Part shown: piece by piece, positions 25,401 to 30,954 of the stretch
Layout: each line of letters opens with the position of its first letter
Position numbering within the stretch: position 1 is the first letter of the stretch
NCBI GenBank assembly: GCA_002712285.1
Contig: PATC01000022.1
Span: forward strand, 1 to 38,226
DNA from: Methanobacteriota archaeon
GTDB lineage: Archaea; Thermoplasmatota; Poseidoniia; Poseidoniales; Thalassarchaeaceae
Direction: 5' to 3'
DNA length: 38,226 nt
Position numbers and translations under genes: made by a program
The notes under the pieces: generated by a model
Seen by the model: only the letters and a program-made list of their open reading frames with translations
Database searches by the model: none
Told to the model about the DNA's origin: nothing

Positions 25401-27234
25401 CTGAGTATGAGCCGTTATTCACACGGTAGTGAAGTCGTGGACCTTGAGCACTAGTGGTGTCCACTCCTGAACCATCTGTCAAGCCGATGTAGAACGTACG
25501 GGCGTCCTCACGGTAGGTTGTAAGTCCAGTGTAAGGAGCAAAATCAGCAATTGGTGGGCTGGTGTCGCTACCGCCAGTGTAGCTGATTGCAATCCTTGGG
25601 AGTTCACCCGCGGCGTTACAGTATGCGTAGGTGCTTGTGCCACACATGTACCAGAATGGCTCATTTGAGTTACCATTCCTTAGACCGAGCCCGATAATGT
25701 GCCCGCTGCTACCTGCAGCATTTCCGTCAATTGCGTCCTGAATATCAGATTCGCCATTGCTGTTGAAGTCGAGTGTTCTAGAAACCATTCCGCTCCAGTA
25801 ATATCCCGGGTCGGAAAGTGTTGTAGTACTGCTTGATGCAGCACTGTTACGGATGTACCGGTTCAACAAATATCCACTACTGTAGAGGTATGAACTTGGA
25901 TCGATATGGTTTGAGGACTGGCTTGAACCGGACTTGAGAACAGTCATGGTCATTGCAGCAGAACCTGCTCTATACCGACCCATATGGACGTAGAAATCAG
26001 CGTCTTGGACAGTTGCACCAGTCGGGACTGCGTTGTTGAAGTCGAAACGGTACCAAGCATAGCGATAGTAGAAACTGTAACTGCTGCTCGTAGTGCAGGA
26101 CTGTACGGAGCGGTATCCACGGCATGTTCCGATGCTATACATGCTGTTTGTAGAGTATGCACGCTCGTATGTGGAAGACCACCATCCAGTGGTGCGATAG
26201 TAGTATGCGTATCCTGCACGCTGAGATCCCTGATTGATAGTGGGGTCAATCTGAACAGGGTAAACGCGTTCTTCGCTGAGAAGCCAATCGGTATCAACAA
26301 CAGTGGCAATCTCGATGACTTCGCCATATGAACGAATCACATAGAGGCCGAGGTGGCCATCAGGCGATTCGCCATTGAAGTTGCTCTGATCATAGATCAA
26401 AGGTCGACCAATTGTTACGAGTAGTTCACCTGTTTCGAGGTTGCGAACATCAATACTGGTGTTCGTTGTGGTCAACTTGCCACCTTCCTCAATCATGGAA
26501 TCCTCGATGAAGAGAGCATAGCCCGAAGGGATAATCATGGTCTCTTGTAGGCCGAAGTGACCTTCGAAGCCATCCGGAGCAAATGGCATGTCGCGGATGT
26601 TCAAATTCTGCTTGACGCCATCACTGGTAACCACGTAATCGATTTCGGCGTTAGTGTTCACCGGATATCGAATGACGTTAGCGCCAACAGAGATTGCCTC
26701 AGTAGCTGGCTCCTCAAGGTAAGGCATAGGGCTGAAACCCTCGCCGAAGAACCAAGCAGGCATTGGGTTGAGTCCAAAGCGAATCGGATCGATATTCTCA
26801 TCCAACTGGATAGTTACGCCATCCTGGAGGTTGTTAGCGAACTGAGTTTCAAAGGAGTTCTTTGTGACCTCCCAGCCAGTCGCAGTGGAATCGATATTCA
26901 GATCGATTTCCTCCCAAGAGCCATCTTCAAGATAGTGCATTGCACCGGCTCCTACAACAGCGAGACGTTCTCCGTCTTCACCAATGTAGGTCTTGGAGTT
27001 CTCTGTTCGGCTTCCGAGCAGCTCCTTGGCTGGATCGAATTCATCCAATCCAATCATTACGTCATTCTCAGGAAGTGCCAGCACATCCTCGGATTCATCG
27101 ACAATGTCGATCTCCTCGGCACCCGACGCCACGTCAGTGGCGGGGGCTACTGCAGCACTCCAGCTCATTCCCAACATCAGCAGCGTCAATACGAGCCAGC
27201 CGATACTTGTTGTCACATTCTTCTTTGTCATCAT
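13402..27234 (-). CDS. Giant 4610-aa surface protein with cupredoxin, beta-helices and C-terminal type IV pilin
   Basis: This is a secreted, membrane-bound multidomain protein. Approximate layout: signal peptide 1-30; N-terminal region (RTENSKTYIGEDGE near 75) like those preceding DNRLRE domains; DNRLRE-like, Tyr-rich region 325-552; two related modules from about 557 and 932; right-handed beta-helix-type regions about 1320-1930, 1990-2190, 2480-3175 and 3280-3480; a jelly-roll-like segment about 2200-2460; amicyanin-like copper domain 3180-3270; sugar-binding-like module 3510-3725; cadherin-like repeats about 3740-4100; CARDB-like domain about 4210-4340; transmembrane helix 4362-4385; acidic linker; archaeal pilin 4403-4610. 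The start ATG 27234 has GGGG 8 nt upstream and a TATA box 45 nt upstream. The role is inferred as adhesion or particle attachment; no enzyme site was recognised. No single database family will cover it, and most domain borders are approximate. Confidence 0.9.
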   Translation of the reverse strand: MMTKKNVTTSIGWLVLTLLMLGMSWSAAVAPATDVASGAEEIDIVDESEDVLALPENDVMIGLDEFDPAKELLGSRTENSKTYIGEDGERLAVVGAGAMHYLEDGSWEEIDLNIDSTATGWEVTKNSFETQFANNLQDGVTIQLDENIDPIRFGLNPMPAWFFGEGFSPMPYLEEPATEAISVGANVIRYPVNTNAEIDYVVTSDGVKQNLNIRDMPFAPDGFEGHFGLQETMIIPSGYALFIEDSMIEEGGKLTTTNTSIDVRNLETGELLVTIGRPLIYDQSNFNGESPDGHLGLYVIRSYGEVIEIATVVDTDWLLSEERVYPVQIDPTINQGSQRAGYAYYYRTTGWWSSTYERAYSTNSMYSIGTCRGYRSVQSCTTSSSYSFYYRYAWYRFDFNNAVPTGATVQDADFYVHMGRYRAGSAAMTMTVLKSGSSQSSNHIDPSSYLYSSGYLLNRYIRNSAASSSTTTLSDPGYYWSGMVSRTLDFNSNGESDIQDAIDGNAAGSSGHIIGLGLRNGNSNEPFWYMCGTSTYAYCNAAGELPRIAISYTGGSDTSPPIADFAPYTGLTTYREDARTFYIGLTDGSGVDTTSAQGPRLHYRVNNGSYSAVAATSIGTCLAGSKCNFKAQIPAVNLGDYVEYFWAYRDLSTTGPNNGPNTGTTPSGGTGTPASITPPSSPYNYFVQDVEDAPHDQRKTQIAVNEQSNYFYYQARNFFTYQVTMWENNREYMIELDTSNCGTGSASCFKTSGLQWNAKYLGSRYNTYTTSASVTAKSANIPGLTFAADDGPGMNLMYYWDTTTSSLGVLGLGTQTGIDEVVSGGLTQTTLSSGNTDDGYVRVVMPPDYTGYFGDLPLNGTTYWSSTSRNMACVGSNGYFYFVRGNPAYCTTWFSTSYKFNGFNVGVTDTRFNAAGGPNIVSKASNIRPTPDTFPPVVDHAGLMDSYTEDGRTIKFTMSDAGDPPTGLNITAGQDSNGDLYRPFIRYQTMDSVNGSTTWSSATVVPMTPSGGFTSCEMTECDWSAIIPGTSRGNSVQYTIHARDNNGNMVNTSAFSYDLVTPTKVMTIEWHDQNCGFGSQYKCSWQVKLYDVSNEIEFLYDTSSNMYYDYEKVGYQSPNGALGEDILGRGSGYQSGFTASRWTDNYRIATDGNNHGYEAFQVGMTELFNYDEELTGSSNGRPYTYYCTRYWSSYRNQCSTTIDLPAGFDFEYFGTTYSGNSSHKIHAIRHGAMQFSTSSSSNSAQMMYYGWGSTMPALPSTGSYVRNVDLAPWWGYYASYYCYGGSSNNECSIRSKVIPFDGAGTDVSADINQDTIWDLEMSPIRVNPANGDYVTVNADLTIESGVTIEIAEGKGILFNGACNKLWVNGTEDLPVNFTDLGTTSANALGLAFTNGCTATTGTHTTEDRHQFTFANFENMTVAISAGSAHGNAPRYNGNVGDFLMENMTFTNVGKAISHGSGQGTSFTMTGFSISEAADACMDLPEDSIVELRWGTMDECNTNWNDWGGAIVNYPGSSGGSLTMENVTITDARSNGISVDFDDLWLSNVSITIPDLATDAGRPGTNWNPDGAVYHDPTSTSGSSFYAYNLDLEGYYRAVYTQATDSVTMDDIVGTGMEGFISVIPAGSNTVMGPTGDDAVFQDIDVTGTSSSQSQLYLERTRPTSIDNVAFTTTGTAPGLHFAGSSPDSGKVFVNNYDGAHIGVYGCGWNVEAKAVVIDTDNTGVVSNCGSSSSSNMVTISEADFDYSGSTHGAAFAQNTILTIAVSDIDSDFVNIGQSHTGGSVRLIDITYGTDDCVTATNGYEGQNTCPTLVSHPTGELFVGETATVGVYRTINNANTYVADHAVTTTVVTSSGTCPDVAATGACTVNEVAVVGTVRTAGGANNGLAEAWLITDRLEYSSSGTVVTDSYTEHSFSIAGGAGQNITTPADVWYTTNYNDQSHDLPLEVGERADFMLEAYPQDWNGPTKDCNFLNVDDGSGTGNTSSYIGANGESYALYTLQIITLSTNLVLDNCNLHLNGTKFSVNSSATNSPTITLRNGAKLLLTGGVASGGVDGYIRGTSSLYGWTMNIENGEFNMDHSFIRDMKHDSTTMSGLLIGEGATMRMENNSYALGSFASNADMATIKVNGGTLITDDARISNNQNTGVGLHIENSASTDIDDITVENAATGIVVKSAAPSIDDFTLANNDVGMENYGGMSLPTIYRSPLLQGQSGWVTHEIDITRFANDDDVVQMAFNSVYAGGNAHYYAYSTSYYYMIYDRLRIYVDDGTGSDLDNDGSDEDLITYGHPMTLNTDSASNYGEPPHWDCNAYGYKNNPGGSYQYAYYWYMINYGPSQLQANGSSNNPPLNFGFRVNSADGLTQSTNYYPRHWWGAYWPSWYPQSPDSNRGMWGSYGSCMDYAYRYGTPNPAGFRVEFPPVSTPASNYDSVTLKVDVYHNRNNYFEDRFDFLYRGGTDHTTMGQWAREFGVAQIDNGQITGSDTGILVSGGRAAGSISDVTITAPANEGILVDGSNAMVFDNINVTQGAYGVRLTTSGAGSTTMTNMELYDQTQSGLVLAGSTGLTFGGEIVQSATSGINVLSSSSVDWAFDSLMVRDSSVGMNHAGSGDVRMLDSTFQDNTDDMTIGAGTVTYVEGTITDQAVSQTVNVNGAGEFSRNRLYDVTLEADSSAAPDVNLKLLDADMRLVATAKTGSTGVAEDMEFTAYTVDYSGHQSKNLAGMTLAGVHVNEYTSSSRDFRYIMETVTLADVPTNADTIDMVESIDAHVCYRYTSSSYNNLRSCSNVGYGSTATVGSLTQYDAYYAMAGEQNDKVILMDHAYNYMDSANPAYFNNSIIFVTGGYNGVGDIRMEYPYTQVINMDNTTVISVGEDNGDRSHAYRLGNSGTYNHAGWNVNNSDLVGIATMASGRGYYGAPAEFVLTNSTVSHYRVPPSGSSVEYNDVCVSTAGIDDVLIENNVFYDCQAGVMIPYNYYAYSTYYSGTGTDDMIVRGNTFVDTTSLGFWAYLNTKADDILIEDNTYTGSTIPTYGVYIQDATTNSIDIVDNDILAENPIYSRSGKQWDIDGNTIRGVSSASNAGIYVQSGHGTITDNELIDADGGIAVYGVRGSNDVDIMDNTISFTSGRTPTSAVGINVDNCGTTSTINMGGNDVSTISNALVTDGCTVVDEGSSFTSLGGAAARVHTVQIRASAFSPQNITISVGDTVRWHATQYNSDPNNYQHSTTENTSGSPVWDSGLMNNGSYFAHTFTTTGVYEYHCSAHPDMYGTVTVTTSSGPSLASIGVNVAGSNDDISFSNTTISGFGTGIQMEGGDLYLGGTSQARSSSGVLIVADGYGVDAEDVDIIVNGATVDVSDTNGIGISSASSSGLHDLDLTDLSTDGDVGLLTDKHKEFRWNGGTSTSDTTLKTINTASGSIENMTWTSTNVQIDAGAFSTVTSVGNGVLDSTKLSVSSSAIIHEANLLDLDVTHMGQPASDVALTIRSNEDYNTLTGGQVPLEAHSRAEYVSPSWRTRAGSVIQTDGDLADWFGDYTAETNIADDMMPGSVAKNITSGGEMRITWDATNLYVGLVGVTFTASDGMIYLDTVPGGSATGDNWYVTHNLPFQADFMLFAEDATSWGIKRVTPTGNWVDVTSSCNGISSFVGFGYPGVTSTFNLNSEFAIPWDCIGSPTDDVRWLTVVQAESTGHVIAAFPPQEWDMLNATAQNFYDFGGFDLTGEDLADGTLDDFLLIFRTYAGTTTPTPARPYDIIVKVRDAQNDYWDWGERKNVMMSTNQEVEIDILRAKPIIQNLIDVTVDEDTGMTSLSMTELAADYQTEDLNLTWEVVDSAANTHTYITPYSYGLNGQSLEVTTLADQFGGHRLKATVTDIDGLNATQTFFWNVTNVNDKPIICNSLNDYANNDCGLVLTDDGQGGINIRDEAAIDGANGFTVPKSLGSVYNQSGSFVIDMANENSQSDNNPYAVPQIYNWTADADGCVPFDISMAGTTSILIAENSTNEAGGSCDIVFGLTDGVNDADDMSVQFIVNPINDAPVIYGPDLQAEKYVEVANGDKLTAGDSEDWYIELTEDDTNVDNLTFDMSRMMFDIDHQQADYQWEVAKTANCDYDHYFTIALDQDTEEMQITLIPDATTTAPTSEIDFLQDADGDGVRDGGIHQMVPASGYYCTVNLYLNDTSEAPDYINYSQAGYSTYDQRSDRVTLHIRVNNVVEARPDYQFNTDFGFDYLNIEAVMPGTRVPFTVEVTNTGDDPSLYNYPHDVQVRFTANDNPNAIQHQVTLEWDDGEVPGVGDTVLVTGYITMNSATNELAAFAEVRTIDPFTEEYVTDNFRRPALEELNWANNNMTSTDVGTLLPKMVGLKQASSVSSFLPGLLSVSLVGLFLGLNLISARREEDEEALAIETIAADEEAVSPVIATILLVAITVVLAGTIYVWSSSLADTSGKAAPRVTALTDVSIDDSDENNWAWKITVNGAQTELATQAVRVQLEWLDSSGEQQFRLVNLTDKYAPADTCLTDSTLIDNSGNSGDATGNCGVYGRLPSNSNSMVTFKDSIDCTGPDADCTTGFGAGDIIYILMKDPVTGDMLDSVTVTVSYVPGGQVATPLMSYEGTTQPPRLS
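13405..14028 (-). other. Archaeal type IV pilin domain fused to the giant's C-terminus
   Basis: Residues 4403-4610 of the giant protein match an archaeal PF07790-type pilin: AVSPVIATILLVAITVV, then a beta-rich head. It follows a transmembrane helix (4362-4385, LPGLLSVSLVGLFLGL, ending in two arginines) and a 17-residue acidic linker. The expected cut by prepilin peptidase is after A4403, as in pilins whose signal reads A-VSPV, leaving a 207-residue pilin. There is no methionine in the linker, so the pilin cannot be an ATG-initiated separate gene. Homology is clear from sequence; processing is inference. Confidence 0.85.
16061..16700 (-). other. Sugar-binding-like (CBM9/DOMON-type) module in the giant
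   Basis: Residues about 3510-3725 begin DGDLADW and contain ITWDATNLYVGL, YLDTVPGG and HNLPFQADFMLF. The same order of elements (DGNLNDW, LTWNQTHLSFGW, VYLNTSEGG, HVLPFAADHAF) occurs at the N-terminus of the GH57 amylase in this window, so the two modules are homologous. CBM9/DOMON-type folds bind sugars or haem; glucan binding is inferred from the amylase context. Confidence 0.7.
17425..17697 (-). other. Amicyanin/plastocyanin-like type 1 copper domain in the giant
   Basis: Residues about 3180-3270 form a cupredoxin: a beta-strand run (VQIRASAFSPQNITISVGD, then TVRWHA) followed by a complete type 1 copper ligand set, H3219, C3256, H3259 and M3262. The C-x2-H-x2-M spacing is that of amicyanin. 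The domain interrupts the beta-helix region. It implies extracellular copper binding or electron transfer, or a structural use of copper; sequence alone cannot choose. Confidence 0.87.
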
Positions 27235-27278
27235 TTCACATACCCCACTGTATGCACAGCAAATGAGGCTCTATTTTG

Positions 27279-27288
27279 GATATAACCA
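27279..27288 (-). promoter_or_regulatory. TATA box of the giant surface gene
   Basis: On the minus strand GGTTATATCC lies about 45 nt before the ATG at 27234. With a start site about 25 nt downstream, the leader would be about 20-30 nt, enough for the GGGG ribosome-binding site 8 nt before the ATG. The AT-rich block upstream fits an archaeal promoter. Confidence 0.5.
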
Positions 27289-27550
27289 TATGGGTGCGAA
27301 TAGTTTGATTGACAAACGAAAAACCGCAAATTAAGCGAAAAAATGATGATATTTTTTGCGACATTTTCAGAATAGTACGTTTAGTTTGTAACATCAGAAT
27401 CTAGGAATTATTTCCGATTGTAAGTGAATCAGATCAAAAAAAAAACGCAGATTACCAAAAAAACATGTATCACAACACATTGCAACCTAGCCCCCCTACA
27501 AGATAGAAAAATAGTATTCAACAGCCTTCGTCGAGCGAAAACTGGGAACT

Positions 27551-27577
27551 CCCCCGGGTCCCTCAAGGACCCTGGGG
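27551..27577 (-). terminator. GC-rich stem-loop after the CARDB/PKD surface gene
   Basis: GGGTCC (27556-27561) pairs with GGACCC (27567-27572) around a 5-nt loop. The stem continues as CCCC (27551-27554) with GGGG (27574-27577) across one mismatch. It lies about 30 nt past the stop and is followed on the minus strand by T-rich sequence, supporting a terminator or 3'-end protection role. Confidence 0.65.
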
Positions 27578-27589
27578 CGAACCTTACGT

Positions 27590-27606
27590 GATTGGTTAGA
27601 CCAATC
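27590..27606 (-). terminator. Hairpin overlapping the surface gene's stop codon
   Basis: GATTGG (27590-27595) and CCAATC (27601-27606) form a perfect 6-bp stem with a 5-nt loop, reaching into the stop codon at 27605-27607. It is the first element of a tandem hairpin pair, the same arrangement seen after the giant gene. Confidence 0.5.
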
Positions 27607-30600
27607 AGTAGTCGAATTCGTCGTCGCCGCCGCCGCCGCCACCGCGAGTCAAGATGACCGCGCCAACGATAACTGCAATTACAACAACACCGACAATCGC
27701 CATGATTGCGTTCTGAGAAATGCCGCTCTCAACTTCCTCAGTTTGCTCACCAGGAGTAGTTCCTGGGTCGACTACAGTCTCAGAGAGGTCTACCTTAGCC
27801 TGTGCTGCGTCGGAACCCATGTTGTTGTTCGCATCGACACCTGCTGCAGCGAAGAAGTACTCACCAGCACAGGTGCCAGCACATACGTCCTGCTTGGATA
27901 GAGTGACGGAAGTGGATGCATCCGTCATCTCCTGACAGGATAGACCATCGAAATCAGATGCTGCGAAGTCGAAACCAACCGACCAGCAAACCATCCAATG
28001 ATCTACATCATCGACGTTCTCAGCATTCCAGTTCAATGTGATATCAGTAGCTGACACTGTTGCCGTCATACCAGATACAGTTGGGGCAGGATCGACCTGC
28101 CCGTCTGCAGTAATTGATGCATGGGAACAGATGGTAGAGTTCGAGCCAACGCCATTAACGACGCGGACATCGAACTTGTATGCCTGAGAGTGAACACCGA
28201 CGAACGTATGTGATGTGGAACTGACATTCAGGGTTTGCTTGACGTCATCATCCACGAGGAACTCGATGCGATCTTCGTTAGTATCCAACAATGCACTGTC
28301 AACATAGTCCCAACTGACAACGATTTCGCCGGCTGCACCACGTGTAACACCATTACAGTCAACACCAGTCGCCGGAGGTTCGTCCGTGCTGGAAGCAATG
28401 AACACAGCGTAGGTAGTATCCTTGAGATTAGGGATATCACCTGGCTGACTCCAACTGAGAGTTACTCCGCCGGCGTCATTAGCTGTCTTCAGAGTCGACA
28501 TTGACGTCCAACCGGTACTACCTTGGAACCAAAGTGAGTAATCGTTGTTGATGTCGCCTGCGAAAGAGACCACTAGGGACTCAGGGCCAACATCGACAGG
28601 GGTGAACGTGTAGTATGACATTTGGGTGCCACTAGGATCATTTCCAGGACCTACGTTGAATGCAACAACAGAGTCATAACTTGCAGTCATTCCAAGGTCA
28701 GCGCCGGTGATAGCATCTGCATTGGTGATGGTAACATTGGTACCGACTGCGGTATTGTAGGTGAGAGAATAGTTTGCAGTCCATGCTGCATCACCCTCGC
28801 CACCAGAATATTCCTGAGGACCGAAGCGATTCCAAACGTTGATCTGCTGGATATCTTCGCCACATGCGCCGAATTCATCGCAAACAATCAACTTGACAGA
28901 GTTGCCGCCAATCCACATGAAGTCAGTGAAGTCGAGGTTACACATTGTCATCCCAACTCCTTCCATGCATGTGTCTATGTCTACTTCTGCGCGAGTACCT
29001 CCAGAGAGTTGCCATGCATAACTGAGCATAGATGGATCTTCGGTCTCAGAATCAGAAGCGCGAGCTTCAAAGAACAGAGGGTCACCCACAACAGGCGGAT
29101 CGTTCAAGAGATCACCTAAGCGGATGTCTACATTAGGAATATCGTTGATACCTTCAATCTGGGTAGCACGCTGGTTATCGGATGCCGTCAACTCTGAAAG
29201 AGATGGCTCGAGGAAGTTAGCTATAGCACGAATAGTGTGGTCACCTGGTGTGATGAATACCTGCATACATGCGATACCTTCCATCGTGGCTCCTTCCATA
29301 CCAGAGTCGTCAACACCCAAGAGCTTGTGAGAGTAAGCCTCCTCACCCTCCATCATTGTGCATTCATCTGCCCAATACTCCATCATGTTGCCATCAGGCC
29401 CTGTGACCTGGAAAGTAACGTTCCAGTCGTAAGTATTAGTCTGGTCAGAACCATCGTGTAGAACTGATGCCTTGAGCCATTGTTGGCCTACGTTAAGGAC
29501 GCCGCCAAACACACCGTCATCACCTAGAGTGAGGCTCTGCATGCGAATATTGTGGAAGACACCGAAAGTTCCAGTAATGGATCCGAAGTTATTTCCAGCG
29601 CGGTCGTCAATCTCAGATACGGACTCATAATTGACGAGAGTCGAACCCTGAGTATCATTAGTGGACTCATCAAGAGCCTCGCCTGTGTAAATCGTGTGGC
29701 CACCGAATTCGACGGACACACTGAACGCAGCGAATCCAGAGGTGGAGGCTGTATCAGGAACCATGTATCCATCAATAGAGAATACCTGATCAGCATCAAT
29801 CAACATACGAGTTTGGAGACAGGGGTTATCATTAGCAACACACGGGTTAGGGTGGGCTCCATTGTCAGAGGTTTGCTCAATGTCAGAGACATTGTGCCAG
29901 ACCTCAACTCCAGTGGTACTGTTACCGAGAATGTATTCAGGACTTTGGCCTTGGAAAGAGTCGATTGTGGCTTGGCTTCCAGGGTTCTGGGGGTCATCGA
30001 CTGTGGACATCTGTCCATCGAAAGAACCTGTGAAGGAGACACTCATCTTGGCCTCACGAGCCTGCCAGTCATCGATACTGCTGTGTGCAGAGATAGAAAC
30101 TCGGAATGGGGCCGCGTTTCCTGCGGAAACAGCCTGTGTTCTAGCAGCCTGCTCATCAGAGAAACAATCGTTACCGTCAAGCCAGCAGATGGATACACCG
30201 ATATCACTCCAGTCAACAACTGTGACATCGAATTCCATCTGGTTGTTAGTTAGATCAGTATCCTGACTAGTGGTATCCTCTAGCGTAACGCGGACACGGT
30301 AAGTTCCTGCGTTTGAGGGAGTCCAAACAAGGTCATCGCAAGGTGTCTGACCATCGCAACCACCCTCACGGACAGTGTATGCTCCGTTAGCGAGATAATC
30401 GCCTGCAGATAGGTTGTCATAAGCTGCACCGAATTGAGTCAGGCCAATGGCTTCGTCGCCGCCAGACCCTTGATCAGTACCAGCAATTCGAATCGGATTA
30501 GCCCCGTCGGCGTTAGCAATAACATCAACCTGAACATTCAGATTCTCAATCAGCACATCGCCATCATTGAGAATCACTAGTACGAATTTTACGTCTGTAC

Positions 30601-30808
30601 CAGCCTCAATCTGGTTGCGAGCATCGCCGGAAAATGCATCAATGTAAGTCTCACGCGGAGACGTAACATCGTGGAGTTTTACCTCATATGTTCCTTGGCG
30701 GCCGGCTTCAGCTGGCGCGCTCTCTTCATTCAGTTCTTCAGGCACGATGTATAGCAGCGTGCTTGCAATCATTAGTGCAATCATCATCAACGATAGCGTC
30801 TTCTTCAT
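27605..30808 (-). CDS. Secreted CARDB/PKD/FnIII surface protein with C-terminal anchor
   Basis: This cell-surface protein of about 1067 residues has no enzyme signature. It has a signal peptide (MKKTLSLMMIALMIASTLLY), CARDB-like beta domains (about 45-200, with LVILNDGDVLIENLNV), a middle beta-rich region, a PKD-like domain (about 555-675, with ASDSETEDPSMLSYAWQLSG and VKLIVCDEFGACGE), and two FnIII-like domains (about 805-1010). A transmembrane helix (about 1030-1050) is followed by six glycines and the acidic tail DDEFDY. The start chosen is ATG 30808, 8 nt after GGGGG and just before MKK; ATG 30823 and 30814 are also in frame. It has its own TATA box and a tandem-hairpin 3' end, and lies upstream of the giant gene. 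A structural or binding role at the surface is inference. Confidence 0.87.
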   Translation of the reverse strand: MKKTLSLMMIALMIASTLLYIVPEELNEESAPAEAGRQGTYEVKLHDVTSPRETYIDAFSGDARNQIEAGTDVKFVLVILNDGDVLIENLNVQVDVIANADGANPIRIAGTDQGSGGDEAIGLTQFGAAYDNLSAGDYLANGAYTVREGGCDGQTPCDDLVWTPSNAGTYRVRVTLEDTTSQDTDLTNNQMEFDVTVVDWSDIGVSICWLDGNDCFSDEQAARTQAVSAGNAAPFRVSISAHSSIDDWQAREAKMSVSFTGSFDGQMSTVDDPQNPGSQATIDSFQGQSPEYILGNSTTGVEVWHNVSDIEQTSDNGAHPNPCVANDNPCLQTRMLIDADQVFSIDGYMVPDTASTSGFAAFSVSVEFGGHTIYTGEALDESTNDTQGSTLVNYESVSEIDDRAGNNFGSITGTFGVFHNIRMQSLTLGDDGVFGGVLNVGQQWLKASVLHDGSDQTNTYDWNVTFQVTGPDGNMMEYWADECTMMEGEEAYSHKLLGVDDSGMEGATMEGIACMQVFITPGDHTIRAIANFLEPSLSELTASDNQRATQIEGINDIPNVDIRLGDLLNDPPVVGDPLFFEARASDSETEDPSMLSYAWQLSGGTRAEVDIDTCMEGVGMTMCNLDFTDFMWIGGNSVKLIVCDEFGACGEDIQQINVWNRFGPQEYSGGEGDAAWTANYSLTYNTAVGTNVTITNADAITGADLGMTASYDSVVAFNVGPGNDPSGTQMSYYTFTPVDVGPESLVVSFAGDINNDYSLWFQGSTGWTSMSTLKTANDAGGVTLSWSQPGDIPNLKDTTYAVFIASSTDEPPATGVDCNGVTRGAAGEIVVSWDYVDSALLDTNEDRIEFLVDDDVKQTLNVSSTSHTFVGVHSQAYKFDVRVVNGVGSNSTICSHASITADGQVDPAPTVSGMTATVSATDITLNWNAENVDDVDHWMVCWSVGFDFAASDFDGLSCQEMTDASTSVTLSKQDVCAGTCAGEYFFAAAGVDANNNMGSDAAQAKVDLSETVVDPGTTPGEQTEEVESGISQNAIMAIVGVVVIAVIVGAVILTRGGGGGGDDEFDY

Positions 30809-30853
30809 GGTCATGACCCCCATTGGTCAAGCGCTGCTTAGGACTATCATCTC

Positions 30854-30862
30854 TATTTATAC
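30854..30862 (-). promoter_or_regulatory. TATA box of the CARDB/PKD surface gene
   Basis: The minus strand reads GTATAAATA about 46-54 nt before the ATG at 30808. This is a near-consensus archaeal TATA box; a start about 25 nt downstream gives a leader of roughly 20 nt that includes the GGGGG ribosome-binding site. It is one of the clearest promoters in the window and suggests high expression. Confidence 0.65.
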
Positions 30863-30879
30863 AATTGGGGAAGAACGAT

Positions 30880-30925
30880 AGAAAAGAGTGTTTGAAAAGT
30901 ACCGAATCTCCGGATTGGAGCGTTC
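30880..30925 (-). terminator. Weak hairpin with T-rich tail after the FtsX permease
   Basis: Past the permease stop (30955) the minus strand carries a short CTCC/GGAG stem near 30906-30918, then CTTTTC and CTCTTTTC. Archaeal termination often relies on T-rich tracts, so this is a plausible end for the exporter operon just ahead of the next gene's promoter. The hairpin itself is weak. Confidence 0.3.
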
Positions 30926-30954
30926 TATTTGTGGCATTTTCGATAAACGTGAAG

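Larger units (their letters stand above)
27235..27604. other. 370-bp intergenic region with terminator, A/T tracts and promoter
   Basis: This gap separates two minus-strand surface genes. Reading on the minus strand it holds the hairpins that end the upstream gene, then T-tracts (T7 at 27457-27463 and T10 at 27436-27445) that could be the archaeal oligo-T termination signal. An AT-rich stretch with further T runs near 27310-27355 follows, and then the TATA box of the giant gene. No credible reading frame or RNA gene was found in it. Confidence 0.75.

Noticed and set aside
26557-27285. A 242-codon plus-strand open frame opposite the start of the giant gene
   Set aside because: It runs antisense to a well-supported signal peptide and N-terminal domain, has no recognisable domain or ribosome-binding site, and is expected by chance opposite GC-balanced coding sequence.
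27305-27360. A/T hairpin near AAAAAAT...ATTTTTT as a riboswitch or small RNA
   Set aside because: The stem is short and purely A/T, with no conserved aptamer-like sequence; more likely part of the AT-rich promoter or terminator region.
29552-30253. A 233-codon plus-strand open frame inside the CARDB/PKD gene
   Set aside because: It is antisense to a continuous, domain-bearing reading frame and has no family match by eye; treated as a shadow.
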